From Roridomyces roridus (Eukaryota > Basidiomycota > Agaricomycetes > Agaricales > Mycenaceae): DNA of 64,000 nucleotides. Positions 44,250-55,074 of this stretch are shown in pieces. The notes beneath the pieces were generated by a model that worked only from the letters and a program-made list of their open reading frames with translations, had not been told where the DNA came from and made no database searches. Position numbers and translations under genes: made by a program. Location of the stretch: NCBI GenBank assembly GCA_029378245.1, contig JARKIF010000015.1:930001-994000 (forward strand), written 5' to 3'. Positions within the stretch are counted from its first letter, which is position 1. Each line of letters opens with the position of its first letter.

Positions 44250-45723
44250 TGTTATGCAGCTAATACTCTACACGTACCGGTGCGCAGTTCTCCGGAACCT
44301 CGCTCACAATTGCAGGCATTTGTGATCTTCGAATGGACTGTGATCTGGGAAGATATTCACCAGATAGCTCGAAGAGACGGGGGACGTATCAATGCAGGCA
44401 GAGGAGAGTCGTGCGTTGTAACGGAGTACACGACGGAGGAAAGGAAGTGGCTTTCCGAGCGCTCAAAGATGATATTGCACAGGCACAGCATCCGAATTTC
44501 CCCATCCTGTGCTACACCGAGGACGCCGACGATGCCGCCGAATAAATGAGATTCCAAGTATCGTGTTCGTTTCCATGGGAAGACTTTTGGACGGGTACCA
44601 AGTCGAGGCCGATCGAGACAAGCGAGCTCCCAGGATTCTGGATTGACCTTGAGTTCCGGAAAGGAACTCCACTCGAACGGAAAAACGTGTTCCCGATAGA
44701 GGGCAGGAACATTTGCGCTGCAACTGAGGGATATTCGATGTCTCAGGATCCGAAGCGGCTAATCTCACAGTCTGCGACACGGTATATACAAGTAGATAGC
44801 ATCGGAACATGGAAAACGGAGATGAAATGCAGACAGCTTGAGGCACGGAAATGAGACACGTGTACTATAAGCGAGTCCTGAGTGTTGTTGAGAAGGAAAG
44901 AACTTGAGCCGCGCTGAAGAACCCCGAGGACGAGTTCGCGAAGCAAGTGGGCACGGAGCAGACGGTGTCACGATGGCATGATCAGCGAAGTCGGAAGCAG
45001 TTGGATGCAGGGGATTCCAGAGGTGAGATGTTGCGCAAATTTGACTCGGGCAGTCGTCAGGATCAGAAATGCGGATGGGGGAAACTGGAAGACTCGACTT
45101 TCAAGAGGACATGATGGTCAGAAGCAAGGTATAAAGGGCGCCCGCCGCCTATCAGATTTTGATCCGTAACTGCTTTTTCACGCACGCCACCACCACGCCG
45201 CAGTCCTCGCCACCCAATCCATGTCGTATAGCTGAGTCACGCGCCCTTCTCTCACCTCGCGTAGGCTGATCCTCTGTCCTGATGGGCTCATTGGGATCAG
45301 CTTACCAGTCCCGCCGATGTAACTACACGACGTGGAGGTCTTGACATCGGTTTGAGATTGCCTTCGGTACCGGTTGCTCCAATACAGACTGTGAGACTGA
45401 ATTGCAGGTCGTTTTTCACGGGTCTAATGTTAACCTCGGAGCCGCACACGGTGGCGCCGCGGCATCCGGCGGCAACACACGCCCAAATTGAAGGCTCCAG
45501 CCACCCTGTCGAGTAGAGCGAGTGGGCAGCAGGACGAAGGTGGCTTGACGGTGGGCTCGGAGCACATTCGACTGCAGCAAAACCCCCTAATTCTTCGATT
45601 GCTCGTTTCGTCAGGAAAGCTCTTGGAATCCAGAATGGTCTGCGGTCCAAGAATACGAAGGAACCGCCGGCTGGACCTCGTCGACTAGGACCCGGAACAA
45701 GTAACCCACGGGTAGCAGTGCGT
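44250..45723. other. Region without a confident gene
   Basis: It may contain the first exon of the membrane-protein gene. Open frames at 44106-44549 (+) and 44463-44846 (-) overlap each other and show no motif. Confidence 0.35.
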
Positions 45724-45730
45724 TTATAAA
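45724..45730 (+). promoter_or_regulatory. TATA box of the sedolisin gene
   Basis: TTATAAA lies 32 bp upstream of the last base before the ATG at 45762, supporting that start. Confidence 0.55.
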
Positions 45731-45761
45731 GGTTCGCTCAGCGCGACTCCCATTCATAGCA

Positions 45762-47979
45762 ATGACTCCAACACGCCTTGCACTCTTCTTATCCCTCACT
45801 CGTTCTGTGCTTTCGATGGTGATGCACGAGCGTATCTCCTCCGTGCCTCCTGCTTTCAAGCTACTCGGCACTCCTGCACCCTCTCAGCAGATTGATCTAC
45901 TGGTAGCGCTCGTTCAATCGAATATGACTGGTCTTGAGTGGGTCGTGGAGGCCGTCTCCACCCCCTCCAGTCCGTCTTACGGACAGTATCTCAGTGCTGA
46001 CCAGGCAAGTTGGAGTGGTTCCCATGATCGTCGCTATCTCACACCCAGCTAGGTCGCCCAGTACGTGAAGCCTCCCGCGGCCTCTGTATCGACAGTCTTG
46101 GCCTGGCTCGGACCAAACGTTGCGTCTGTGACACCCTACTCCCCAGCCGGCGATATCTTGCAAGTGTCCCTCAGCATCGCGCAAGCGGAGGCTCTATTCG
46201 ATACCAAGTTCAGCACGTACACCCACATGCCGTCCAATGGGCCGCCCATGATCCGGGCGATGAACTATTCGGTGCCGGACGTGGTTCAGCCCCACATCCA
46301 ATTCGTCCACCCGATTGTGGCGTTTGCGACTCGTCCGCGGATACTAGCGCCGTTCCCACAGCACGTTGACGATCCCAGGTTCAATCGAAGACAGCTCGCG
46401 CCTTGCGAGGACATCGTTCGGCCGGTGAGGTTGTTTTGTTTCAATTGACTCGGTTGTTGACCAATGTACTTCTAGGTATGCCTGCAGGAATTCTACGGGC
46501 TTCCGAATAAAACGATCTCGAGCTCGGCTGATAACAAAATCGGTGTTCAGGGATACAACGACCCTTCACTCGGCGTGAGCGGCATTCATTGCTTTTCATC
46601 ATTGAGACTGCTAATTGGACGTAGGAATACGCCAACTTGAACGACCTCTCACTCTTCCTCGGTCAATTCAGACCGGATATCCCCGCAACCACAAGCTTCC
46701 AGCTCGTCTCATTGAACGGCGCGAAGAATCTCCAGGACAACAGCGGTGGCCTCGAAGGGCAGATAGATATTCAATACACGGTGGGCGTGGCTGGGGGTGT
46801 CCCTGTCACGTATCTATTGGACGAGGGCGGTGATGATGCGGCCACTTCATACATGGTACGTTTTTGCTTGCTTTTTTGGATGGGAGTCTGAGGATCGCAA
46901 AGAATACGATCAATTGGCTGCTTTCGCAAGAACATCCACCCAGGGTATTTACGACGAGTTATGGAAACGAAGAGACGGATTTGACGAGGAGTGCCGCGAC
47001 GGCCGTATGTAACGGGTACATGCAGTTGGCTGCGATGGGTAAGTCACGCACCTCTGTGAGACAGGCACTCTGACCATTCGCACCAACAGGAATTTCGATG
47101 ATATTCGCGTCTGGAGATGGCGGTGCGGCGGACAATCAGTTTGGCTGTACGTCATTTGTACCTATGTTTCCGCCTACTTGCCCATAGTACGTGGTCGTGG
47201 CTTTCACAACTGAGATCTAACGGGTTGAATTGTGCGCAGCGTCACCTCCGTCGGAGGAACATTCTTCCAGCCCCCGACGGCATTCCAATCCTCCGCCGGC
47301 GGATTCTCGAATTACTTTCCCGTGCCGAGGTTCCAAGTGGCTGACACCCAAAACTACATCAAGACCGCAGTGCATGGAGCGTATAGTGGGATGTATAATA
47401 AAAGCGGACGAGGATTTCCTGACGTGGCGGCGGAGTGGGAGGTGTATGTTGTGAATGGTGCGTTACCTCCACTCTACCATATGCATTACAGTTGGAGATC
47501 ATCCGGTGATTTAGCTGGAGGGGTGCGTATCTTCCCTACGTTTAACTTCGCGCTCCACTGACTCGACTCGGATGTAGGTCACCAGTATAGGAGGAACGAG
47601 CTGCGCGAGCCCCATCTTTGCATCCTTCATAGCGCTAGTCAACGATCGACTCATCGCAGCTGGAAGACCCGCGCTCGGGTTCCTCAATCCGTTGTTGTAT
47701 TCGATTGGCAGGGCGGGCTTGGATGATGTCGTTGTTGGTGAGTGCATACATAATACTAATTCGCCCGGTTCTCGAACATTGGCTGAGAACCCTCCAGGTC
47801 AAAGCTCGGGGTGTTCAAAGTCTGGTACAACAGGGTGTGTCATACTTGGTTCTCCTCCAGATGCACTGACCTATAAAACAAATCACAGGTGGAACGCCAC
47901 CACCGGATGGGATCCCATCACTGGATTGGGGACTCCGAATTTCAAGGGGATGTTGAATGCGTTGGGTTTGAGGGATTAG
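45762..47979 (+). CDS. Sedolisin-family (S53) serine-carboxyl peptidase, tripeptidyl-peptidase type
   Basis: Eleven exons can be joined in phase: 45762-46004, 46053-46424, 46476-46574, 46625-46855, 46903-47038, 47090-47186, 47240-47457, 47492-47505, 47578-47737, 47798-47834 and 47889-47979, giving 565 aa. A signal peptide (MTPTRLALFLSLTRSVLSM) is followed by the pro-kumamolisin prodomain and a catalytic domain. The catalytic Glu and Asp are in GGLEGQIDIQYTVG (E282, D286). FASGDGGAADNQFG precedes FPPTCPYVTSVGGTFF, and the nucleophile is Ser478 in SIGGTSCASP. The C-terminal TTGWDPITGLGTPNF is the calcium-site region. The enzyme removes tripeptides from proteins at acidic pH and is secreted by wood- and litter-decay fungi. 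The first intron is GC-AG (AG|GCAAGT). The 34-nt seventh intron and 14-nt exon 8 are needed to keep the frame and are the weakest part of the model. Confidence 0.85.
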
Positions 47980-48721
47980 AGTTCCCGCTCAAGCGGAAAC
48001 TGCGTTCGTTGTAAATTGTTCAATGGATAAGTACATGCTCTATGCAATATCATTTTTTGAATGGATCAGAGGTTGAAAAAGTAGGAGCGGTACAAGAACA
48101 TGATCCAGTCCCGAGTCGAACGGGCACTTCGAAGAATCCTGGGGAAGACCATAGGGTTTTCAGTGGCCCCACCGTCAGCGGCGAGGGTGACACTATTGCT
48201 TGATTTTGTCGCATTGGACTTGACTTCAGTGATTACAGCGGTCGTGACTCGGGCTTGACTTGAAGTCTTCCACGTTCAACTGGCATATTTGGTTCCGCGG
48301 ACACATACTAGTAGTCAGCTAAAGCGACAAAAGGTACGACGGAAATGCTCAACTGTAGAATGTTTGATTGTGCTCCAGAGTTCTCGAGCGAGTGAGGCTC
48401 GGATCGTACTCGACTGTCCAACCCTTCTTGCAGGCGGGTGTACTTATATGCAGCGCACATTTTGAAACGATACTTACCTACTCCTCAGCCTGTGTTCACC
48501 TTTCAAAGTTCAACGCTGCCAGATAGTTGAATCAATGTCTCCCGCTCGGAAGTCTGGAAGCGAATGTGGGAAAATCACAATGGCTGCTGATCGATCGCTG
48601 ATCCGGCTTTATAAGCTTGGCCCTTGTCTTCTGGAGTCACCTGGCATCATTGCTGAGATCTGAGAGCTCAAGCTCACGAGCCTCGACGACGACGAAGCAG
48701 CTCTCCCCATCGCTTCCATCC
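47980..48721. other. Intergenic region, no gene seen
   Basis: 3' flank of the peptidase and 5' flank of the GATA gene. I see no coding signal. Confidence 0.4.
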
Positions 48722-49723
48722 ATGCCATACGAGCGCCATCCGGCCCACGGTACGTTGATGAGTATGGACCCGGTGATTAGTCTCTTTTGGGTCGTATATC
48801 TCCTCCGGTCGTCTACTAACGATTCACGCAGACGGACCACACGGACCTGCCCTCTCCTCATCCCCACCCTCAATCCTCGCTCCCGGTCGCAGCCGTTCCC
48901 CCACACGCGCAACAAAATGGGCTGGACGACGAAGAGCTCGAGGAAGGAGCAGAGTCACTCCCCGGCCCCACAGGATCAATATCGTTCACGGACGACGCGG
49001 CGACGAAGCTCACCGATAACGTACGCCGCAGGTGTTTCAATTGCCGGACCGCAGAGACGACTGTGTGGCGACGCTCCACTTTGAGTGCGGGGAAAATAGT
49101 GCGTGATCTTTCCTCTCTCTTTTCGGCTGAATGAAATACGGGTGCCTAGTTGTGCAACAAGTGTGGCCTTTATGAACGCACACATTTGCGGCGTAGACCG
49201 GAGGGGTTTGCGCAGCCAAGCACTAAGCAGGATGCCGGTATGACGGTGAGTACCCATTAAGCTCTTTTTTGCCCGCTACTAACGGTACGCACACCTGCAG
49301 AAAGACCCCACAGTCCCGCCCTCTGCTCATCCCCCCTCACATGCACACCAAACCGGCACCGGGAGCGCCAGCTACCCCACTCGCGATCACCAATTGCAAA
49401 AGCCTCCCACTCAAAACGGCTACGACGACAGAGCGCCTGGTGTCGTCGCGGTTGCGTCGGACGCCGTGATCAACGATGAGTCAACTGCGTGTGGGGCGGA
49501 GGATGAGCGTGAGCGTGAGGTTGCAGTGATTCAAGATGGGAATGGGAAGAAGCGGTTGCGTGAGAAAGATGTAGGGTTGGGCAAGCGCGAGGCGGTGAAG
49601 AACGCGAGGCTGAAAACTGGAGAATCGGAGGGGAGGGAGGAGCATCTAGTGCGTGAAGAGGTTCCGCTCTCTTCGACATCTCAGCCTCGGCCGCGACTGC
49701 GGGTACTTTGGGATGGGTTGTGA
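48722..49723 (+). CDS. GATA-type zinc finger protein (copy 2)
   Basis: Four exons (48722-48772, 48832-49098, 49150-49245, 49301-49723) join in phase through introns of 59, 51 and 55 nt, giving 278 aa. The zinc finger is C-x2-C-x19-C-x2-C (C85, C88, C108, C111): RRRCFNCRTAETTVWRRSTL, then CNKCGLYERTHLRRRPEGF. The finger is split by the second intron two residues before CNKC, exactly as in the paralogue at 5405-6555. The tail after the finger is low-complexity and charged and ends PRPRLRVLWDGL. Exon 1 (MPYERHPAHGTLMSMDP) has an equivalent of the YERHGGH motif in copy 1, but there it is not interrupted by an intron. It is a probable nuclear regulator of unknown target. Confidence 0.8.
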
Positions 49724-50208
49724 GCTGGTGGCGGAGAGGAAGGTGCTATGGAGAAGACAAACCGAGTGTACACTGTATCCCAGAAAATGCCAGTCAACTC
49801 TGAAGTCTTGGGCAGATTGTTACGGCGGTGGCTTGAGTGGTGCTTTTGAGGTAGAATGGTCGTCGACCCGCCTACCGTGTAGTTTCGAATTCGAGACCCA
49901 AAATACAACTCAAAGCATCCCATTCAGATTCGTACTAACGCAGAGGTCGAATACTTAGAAGTCCTTAGTCGAGCTAGTATAAAGCAATCCACAACTTCAA
50001 TTTGATTTACAATATCAAACACAGAATACATCGTAGAAGGACTCGACCGAACAAAAGATGCGCGATAATGTTGCCTCCGCATCTACAACGTGTCTCCCCA
50101 CAACGCAACAAGAAGAACGAAGGTTTGATGGCTCCTGCTCGTCGTCGTCAGCGGCGTTGAAACATAGATGGAGGGAGAATACACACCGAGCAAAAAGCAG
50201 CTTGACGC
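49724..50208. other. Intergenic region, no gene seen
   Basis: 3' flanks of two convergent genes. Nothing else recognised. Confidence 0.4.
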
Positions 50209-50382
50209 TCAAGCAACGACGCACTGGCCGCTGGTCCCGCCTCCGCCGTCAGCGTTGGTGGGGGGGAGGGTGACGTCCTCCTTGGAGACGACGCATTGGC
50301 CGCTGGTGCCTCCGCCACCGTCGGCGTTGGTAGGGGGGAGAGTCTCGTCGGCTTTGGTGGGGATGGTGGTGAAAGTGTCCAT
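50209..50382 (-). CDS. Candidate lipopeptide mating-pheromone precursor with two tandem CaaX units
   Basis: The intronless 57-aa ORF starts MDTFTTIPTKADETLPP and ends GGGGTSGQCVVA before TGA. Basidiomycete a-factor-like pheromone precursors are typically 40-100 aa, often begin MDxFTT, and end with a CaaX box (here CVVA) that directs farnesylation, proteolysis and carboxymethylation. The central part is a 72-nt tandem duplication: TLPPTNADGGGGTSGQCVVS followed by KEDV, then TLPPTNADGGGGTSGQCVVA. The first unit also ends in a CaaX-like CVVS, now internal and followed by KED. A TATA box lies about 58 bp upstream. I see no charged cleavage pair (Glu-Arg or similar) just before the mature region, which is atypical, and no STE3-type receptor gene in the window. 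Function is inferred from motif and size only. Plus-strand ORFs over the same bases are GC-repeat shadows. Confidence 0.7.
   Translation of the reverse strand: MDTFTTIPTKADETLPPTNADGGGGTSGQCVVSKEDVTLPPTNADGGGGTSGQCVVA
50212..50355 (-). repeat. 72-bp tandem repeat inside the pheromone-like gene
   Basis: Two head-to-tail units of about 72 and 63 bp share the words CGACGCATTGGCCGCTGGT/CGACGCACTGGCCGCTGGT and CGCCGTCAGCGTTGGT/CACCGTCGGCGTTGGT on the plus strand. Most differences are at third codon positions. Confidence 0.8.
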
Positions 50383-50439
50383 GTGTGGGTGTGGGAGTTA
50401 TCGAGGGATGAACTGGGGTCTTGGGCCGTCGACACTGGG

Positions 50440-50447
50440 TTTTTATA
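50440..50447 (-). promoter_or_regulatory. TATA box of the pheromone-like gene
   Basis: TATAAAAA on the minus strand, 58 bp upstream of the ATG at 50382. It supports transcription of this short ORF. Confidence 0.6.
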
Positions 50448-50869
50448 CCGTTGCGTTCTTTTTGTTTCGCTGAACGAGGAAGGCGATCGTGTTCTGTATG
50501 CAAAACGAGGGAGAGGGGTAGCAGGAACAAAAAGGTTTTGTTTCGACAATTCAACTCAACTCAGTTTCCGAGGCAATTGGACGAAGGACAAAACACTTTG
50601 TTCAAACCATTCAGTTCTGTACCTGAATGGACGATTTCGATTCGTTTTCCTGCTGGCTCGCTCTCAACGTAGCAAATTATGATAACAAGGTTGCATGTAT
50701 GCATCTCTTCCAAAGAAGAGATGAGGCCCGGATTCTCAACGCTGCTCCGAGTCGGCCTTGTTCCGTTGACTGGACAGGGGTACCTAACTGAACGGATCTG
50801 GGCTCGTTCAATTCACAAATTGAATGGACCCACAGAGTCCTCGATCACAGGTACTCGATCAATCAATGC

Positions 50870-51060
50870 GATCAATTGAAGGCGGAAAAACGTGGTTCGC
50901 CGTATGAATGAGGAGCGAAACGCGACACGATAAGCGATGCGGAACCGGGTGAGGGTCAATGCTCGCAATGCTGGAGGGCGGAGACGTGCTGACCTACGCA
51001 GGATACAAGTGCAGAGGGTACGACGAGGAGATAGGGCAAACAAAATTGATGTCGAACAAG
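50870..51060 (-). pseudogene. Exon 3 relic of the orphan family
   Basis: The minus strand has an intron-like GTACCCTCTGCAC...TGCGTAG, then GTCAGCACG, CCAGCATTGCGAGCA and CCGGTTCCGCATCGCTTAT. These match exon 3 of the orphan-family genes (CCATCCAGCATTGCGAGCAC at 36521), but the family frame is broken. It is a truncated, mutated duplicate. Confidence 0.55.
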
Positions 51061-51288
51061 GGTGAGCCCGAAATCAAAGAAGTGTCTGAATTTGAATTCG
51101 ACTAGGTCAATAGGCGATGTTTGTTCAAACTCTGTGTAGCCAGAACACATTCAAGAGCTACACCGAGAGGAATGCGCACACGGAGGATGGTACATCGTCA
51201 GAACCAAGACACGTCCTGGTCCGAGATTGAAGACATAATTCCTGAACAAGGAGTGTAAGAAACTTGGCCTCGCGAGACGACGAGAAAA

Positions 51289-51841
51289 TCACTCACTCCC
51301 GACTCTGCCCGCCTGTCTCGCTCGAACGAATGCGTCTGCGACGTCCCAGTAGCTCACTCCTGAAGCCGCGCCGCGCTGCCAATCCTTCACGAAGTCCAAT
51401 TGGTGAATCAAGACAAACCGCCTATCGTCCAAAAACGGCTCGACCCTCGAGTCCATCCTGGCCACACTTTCCAGCCACACGATGCATCCGAGGCGAGGAC
51501 ACGCAGGGAATACGGCTGAGAAGAGATATGCACACACGTCCAAGATGTTGAACGAAAAGTGCGATAGACGCGGGATGTGAGTTATCCCAGCGAGGTCGCT
51601 GTCGCTCACCCTGAAGCCGAGGAGCTCGAGGTGGGTAATATTGCGAAACACGGGATGCGAGAAGTTGGTGGACGACGGGCTCGGGAAGGTGTCTTCGCAG
51701 TGTAGGGCGATTCTCCGTACACTCTTGAACCATTGTACTTGATCCAAGGGCGTGCCCAGAAAATCGAAGAAATTAGTCACGTCGGTACATGTCTGGAGAA
51801 TCAAGCGTGCGTCCGCGTCGAACGTTTTCGGCGAATGTGTG
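51289..51841 (-). pseudogene. 3' fragment of an F-box-like family gene, truncated by element A
   Basis: From the border of element A the minus frame reads THSPKTFDADARLILQTC, then leucine-rich text (NFSHPVFRNITHLELLGFRV, IPRLSHFSFNILD), then DFVKDWQRGAASGVSYWDVA and a GTGAGT donor near 51297. This is the C-terminal half of the family represented by 2030-3150 (RDWQMGALKGIDYWARADEF). The N-terminal half is missing here; a matching one is at 9338-9506. Confidence 0.65.
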
Positions 51842-54431
51842 TATGGCACATATACTGTACAAAAAATAAAAAATTGCACAACAAGGGAAAATCTTGAGAA
51901 AAGACGCAACTTCAGTGGAATCACCAAAAAAAACATGCACGTGGAGTCCAACTCCGCAGAAAATGACACACCCTCAGCTTCGAAAAAATTGCACACATTG
52001 GACTCGGAGTCAAAAGTTGAATTCAATATAGCTCAGAAACGAAGCCAGCTGACCATGCTGCCAGTTGCCGTGATGATTGTCCGGCAAGCCCTGATCTGAT
52101 CATAATGTTCGGCCGTGCAATTAGAGCAATTCAATATGGCTTTGCAGTCTGTGCCTGCATGCAGCCTGCTAGCCCAATGGCTACATGGGGCTGCAATGCC
52201 ATCCCTGACATTGGCTGGAGGCCTGGGAGGTTGTAAACATAGGCTAGTCTTCGAGGTTGAACCACCTCAGTGTCAACTCAGTGTTCAAGCTCAAGGTTAT
52301 TTAGGCAGTCCGCAGTTTGCAAGCTAATAGCTATGGTAAGCGGTACCAGACTGCCCAAGGGCCAAGCGGATCAAGTTGTCTTGCATTCCACGTCAGCCAA
52401 TTCAATCCTGTTCAAGTTGGATGTGGAAAATTGAACAAAATTGAACCATGGTTTAGCAATGCCATCAATGCACATCAGGTATAATGATTGCTGATGAGAT
52501 TGTTCAAAATCAGGCGGCCACACGGCTTACCCGGTCAATCTGTGGGTATAGTGTGGTGTGTGTTTTCCTGGAGTGGTGCAACTTGTGTGTTTTTTCCCCC
52601 ACAAGGTGTGTTTGAGGTGCGTTGAAACGTCTGTAACTGCGCACCAGTGAAGTGTGAATGTGGAGCAGCAATGGCTGAGTCTGCGGAGTGCTACCCAAAA
52701 GGCAACAAACCCACAAAACCCCAACACCATAACACCAACTACCAAAACATCCAACACCCCAGCCAGGGCCAGTCAACTTCGACTACGGTTGAGTTCGGGG
52801 TCACCCTAAAGTATATAGGTAAGATTGAACGTCCCGCTCGACTTCAAGCAGCTCCTCGGAGCATACAGCTCACTTGATATCAACGGTTTTGGTCTTTGTT
52901 CAGCTTCTCGAACAAGTCCTTGGACCAACAATGTCTCTTTCAAGAGGCCTACTGCAAGGCTTTATTCTCGAATACGACACAAGGGTTTGCAATGCAGCAA
53001 TAAGTCTTTTTATATTGTAGATTGAAAACCAAACACAAGCCTCGAACCAGTTCGAGGGGTCGATGACCCGAACCACCAAGTCCCAATTGACTCTGTTCCT
53101 GTTTATCATCGACCAAATCAAAACCAATACAACCCCAATACAACATGGAGAGGAACTACAGAGCAGAGGGCAACCCACTACCCCTTAAGTATGCTTCTGC
53201 AGCTGACCCAGGTTGGACCAGAGCCCGGGTACCTTTAAATGCAAGTGTAGGAAGAGTAGTGCCCTTAGGAGACACACTCAATACAACTCAAGAAGTCTAT
53301 AGCTGACTTAGACCCCTCAGTTATACCCAAACAAGTGCTTTTTCTATTGCTACTACCAAGAAGAATGTAATCAACAAATCTCCGAGGAAGACACAAGACC
53401 ACACCAATGCCCATGAGTCCCTAGAAGGGGGGGCATGATGTGATCATGTACCCTCAGGTTCCGTGGGGTTTATATACTTTTCTACATGCTTGGCATGTCT
53501 AAACTACTATGACTAAAGATTGTCCCTTCCCTCGGGTGTACATCACCCTGATTATGTCCTCGAGGCTATTTCTGGCTCCCAATGTGTGTGTCATTCCTTG
53601 ACAGCTCTTCTGATTGGTCCAACTCCGCCTTGGCGCAGATCCTGACATGCTAGCCATGACTGCGGTGAAACCCTGGGCCAACCCTGTGCCCTGGTCCAGA
53701 CCGTGATGTCCGATCATCGCTTTGATCGTCTGCCGCAGCTCCGCTCCGTTCCGTGATCACATGATCAAACACTAGTACCAGTGCACGAGTTCGACTCGCC
53801 CACTTGTCATTTCCTTTCTGGATGTTCAGTCCGTGAAGTACCCCTCGGGGTCACTCTCCTCTCGAATCCTAAACTGCAAAGGCAACACCACTCTGTGGCT
53901 CGAGTCCACATTGCTCAACAACCGCTTGACACACCATCCCGCTGTAACAGCAACTGTATACATCATCTCGGACACTTCCGCGGAGGCTATCTCTTCGAGG
54001 AAAGCACTCCCGCTCAATTAATATACATCAATCTTGGTGCAACTGCACGCCGACTATGAATATCCTGTGGTACTCTCGACCAATGCTTGACATATTGTCT
54101 GGGCTTGTTATATCTCCTTGATATCTGTATCTCCGCATATCTGAGTCCCCGCGGGAAGCCTATTCGAGTCACTACAACCGACTCCTGATCGAACAGCCAA
54201 GCGTAGTGTACTGGAAACTCTCTCAATGCATCGTGAACACATTTGAATAGCAGCTCGGAGCTCGGCTCTATTCCTATCATTCTACCACCGGATCGAGGGG
54301 TGCTGGTATGCGTACCAAATCTTGATTTTACGCTGTTTACACGCCTGCGCGGATACCAGTCGTATCAGCGTGTTTTTTTGCACAAGGTGCATGTTTTTTT
54401 CTTTGAATTATTGTACATTATATGCGCCATA
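51842..54431 (+). mobile_element. TIR element A, copy 2, split by repeat B
   Basis: The left end TATGGCACATATACTGTAC and the right end (54411-54431, inverted TATGGCGCATATAATGTAC) are the same termini as in copy 1. The first 780 bp follow copy 1 closely. At 52622 the sequence switches to repeat B and resumes at 54368 within the poly-T/GCACAAGGTGCATG tract that copy 1 has at the equivalent place. So A inserted first, B later. Confidence 0.75.
52623..54367. mobile_element. Repeat B, copy 1, nested in element A
   Basis: Bounded by TG...CA (TGAAACGTCTG and CAGTCGTATCA) and flanked by GCGT on both sides (52619-52622 and 54368-54371), like an LTR-type insertion or a solo LTR/TRIM. Blocks shared with copy 2 include GGTTGAGTTCGGGGTC, CAGAGGGCAACCCACTACCC, GTTCGACTCGCCCACTTGTC and CAAGCGTAGTGTACTG. 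No reverse transcriptase or integrase frame is present. Confidence 0.6.
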
Positions 54432-54840
54432 AAATCTCCCTCTCTTTTCTCCCTTTTTCTCCCTTTCTCAATCTTGAAAAAAATTGATTCTAAATTTCTA
54501 ATCCCTCTACAACAGACATAGACCATGAGCCAGTAACCACAGGTCTTAAGGTACTTCGGAAAAGTACGCCCCTTGCCGGTATCAATTTACAAACAACGAC
54601 TTGACAATGACCAAAGGGACTCATATGAACCGATTTTAGAAGAAAAAAATGGCTGTAGCGCTCGGTCCAGTTCCAAAAATTGGTGGCACAGGTCACAGGC
54701 CAGGAGAAATGACTTGAATGGTACAGTACTGGGAAATTCTGACGAGCGCGGACATTGCTCCTTTAACGACCTCAACATCTTCATCCCTGATTATTGCGTG
54801 AACACTGAACATGAATAAATTTATTTTAGGCAGATCTTAC

Positions 54841-55074
54841 CGTAAGAGAATTGGCAGACTATGCACAGCCGGCAGTGAAAAGTCATGGCCCGCAAGATTA
54901 ACGAAGAAGCGGTGACCGTGACGTCTTACGACAGCGAGTGGGGAATCGAGGCGGCTAGCTAGACCGTCCAGTTTTTTCGCAAGGATGGCGCCGGCAACTG
55001 CTCGACCATCTGGATGTTCCGCAATTTCCATCAGTTCAGAGATTGCTTGAGCCGTGACGTAGGGATCTTCGCGA
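54841..55074 (-). pseudogene. Single armadillo-repeat exon fragment
   Basis: One exon with an intact AG acceptor (CCCAACAG) and GTAAGAT donor encodes AISELMEIAEHPDGRAVAG and LAVVRRHGHRFFVNLAGHDF. It corresponds to exon 5 of the armadillo gene at 61273-63447 (AISQLIKIAARPKGRATTAR, AVVRRQACTMMEALACYDF). No neighbouring exons are present. Confidence 0.6.

Noticed and set aside
45297..45650. 117-aa minus-strand ORF upstream of the sedolisin gene
   Set aside because: No motif, no splice support, and it lies head to head in the promoter region; treated as chance.
50148..50554. Overlapping minus- and plus-strand ORFs around the pheromone-like gene
   Set aside because: They are alternative frames of the GC-rich 72-bp repeat; only the 57-aa frame has a TATA box, an MDxFTT start and a CaaX end.
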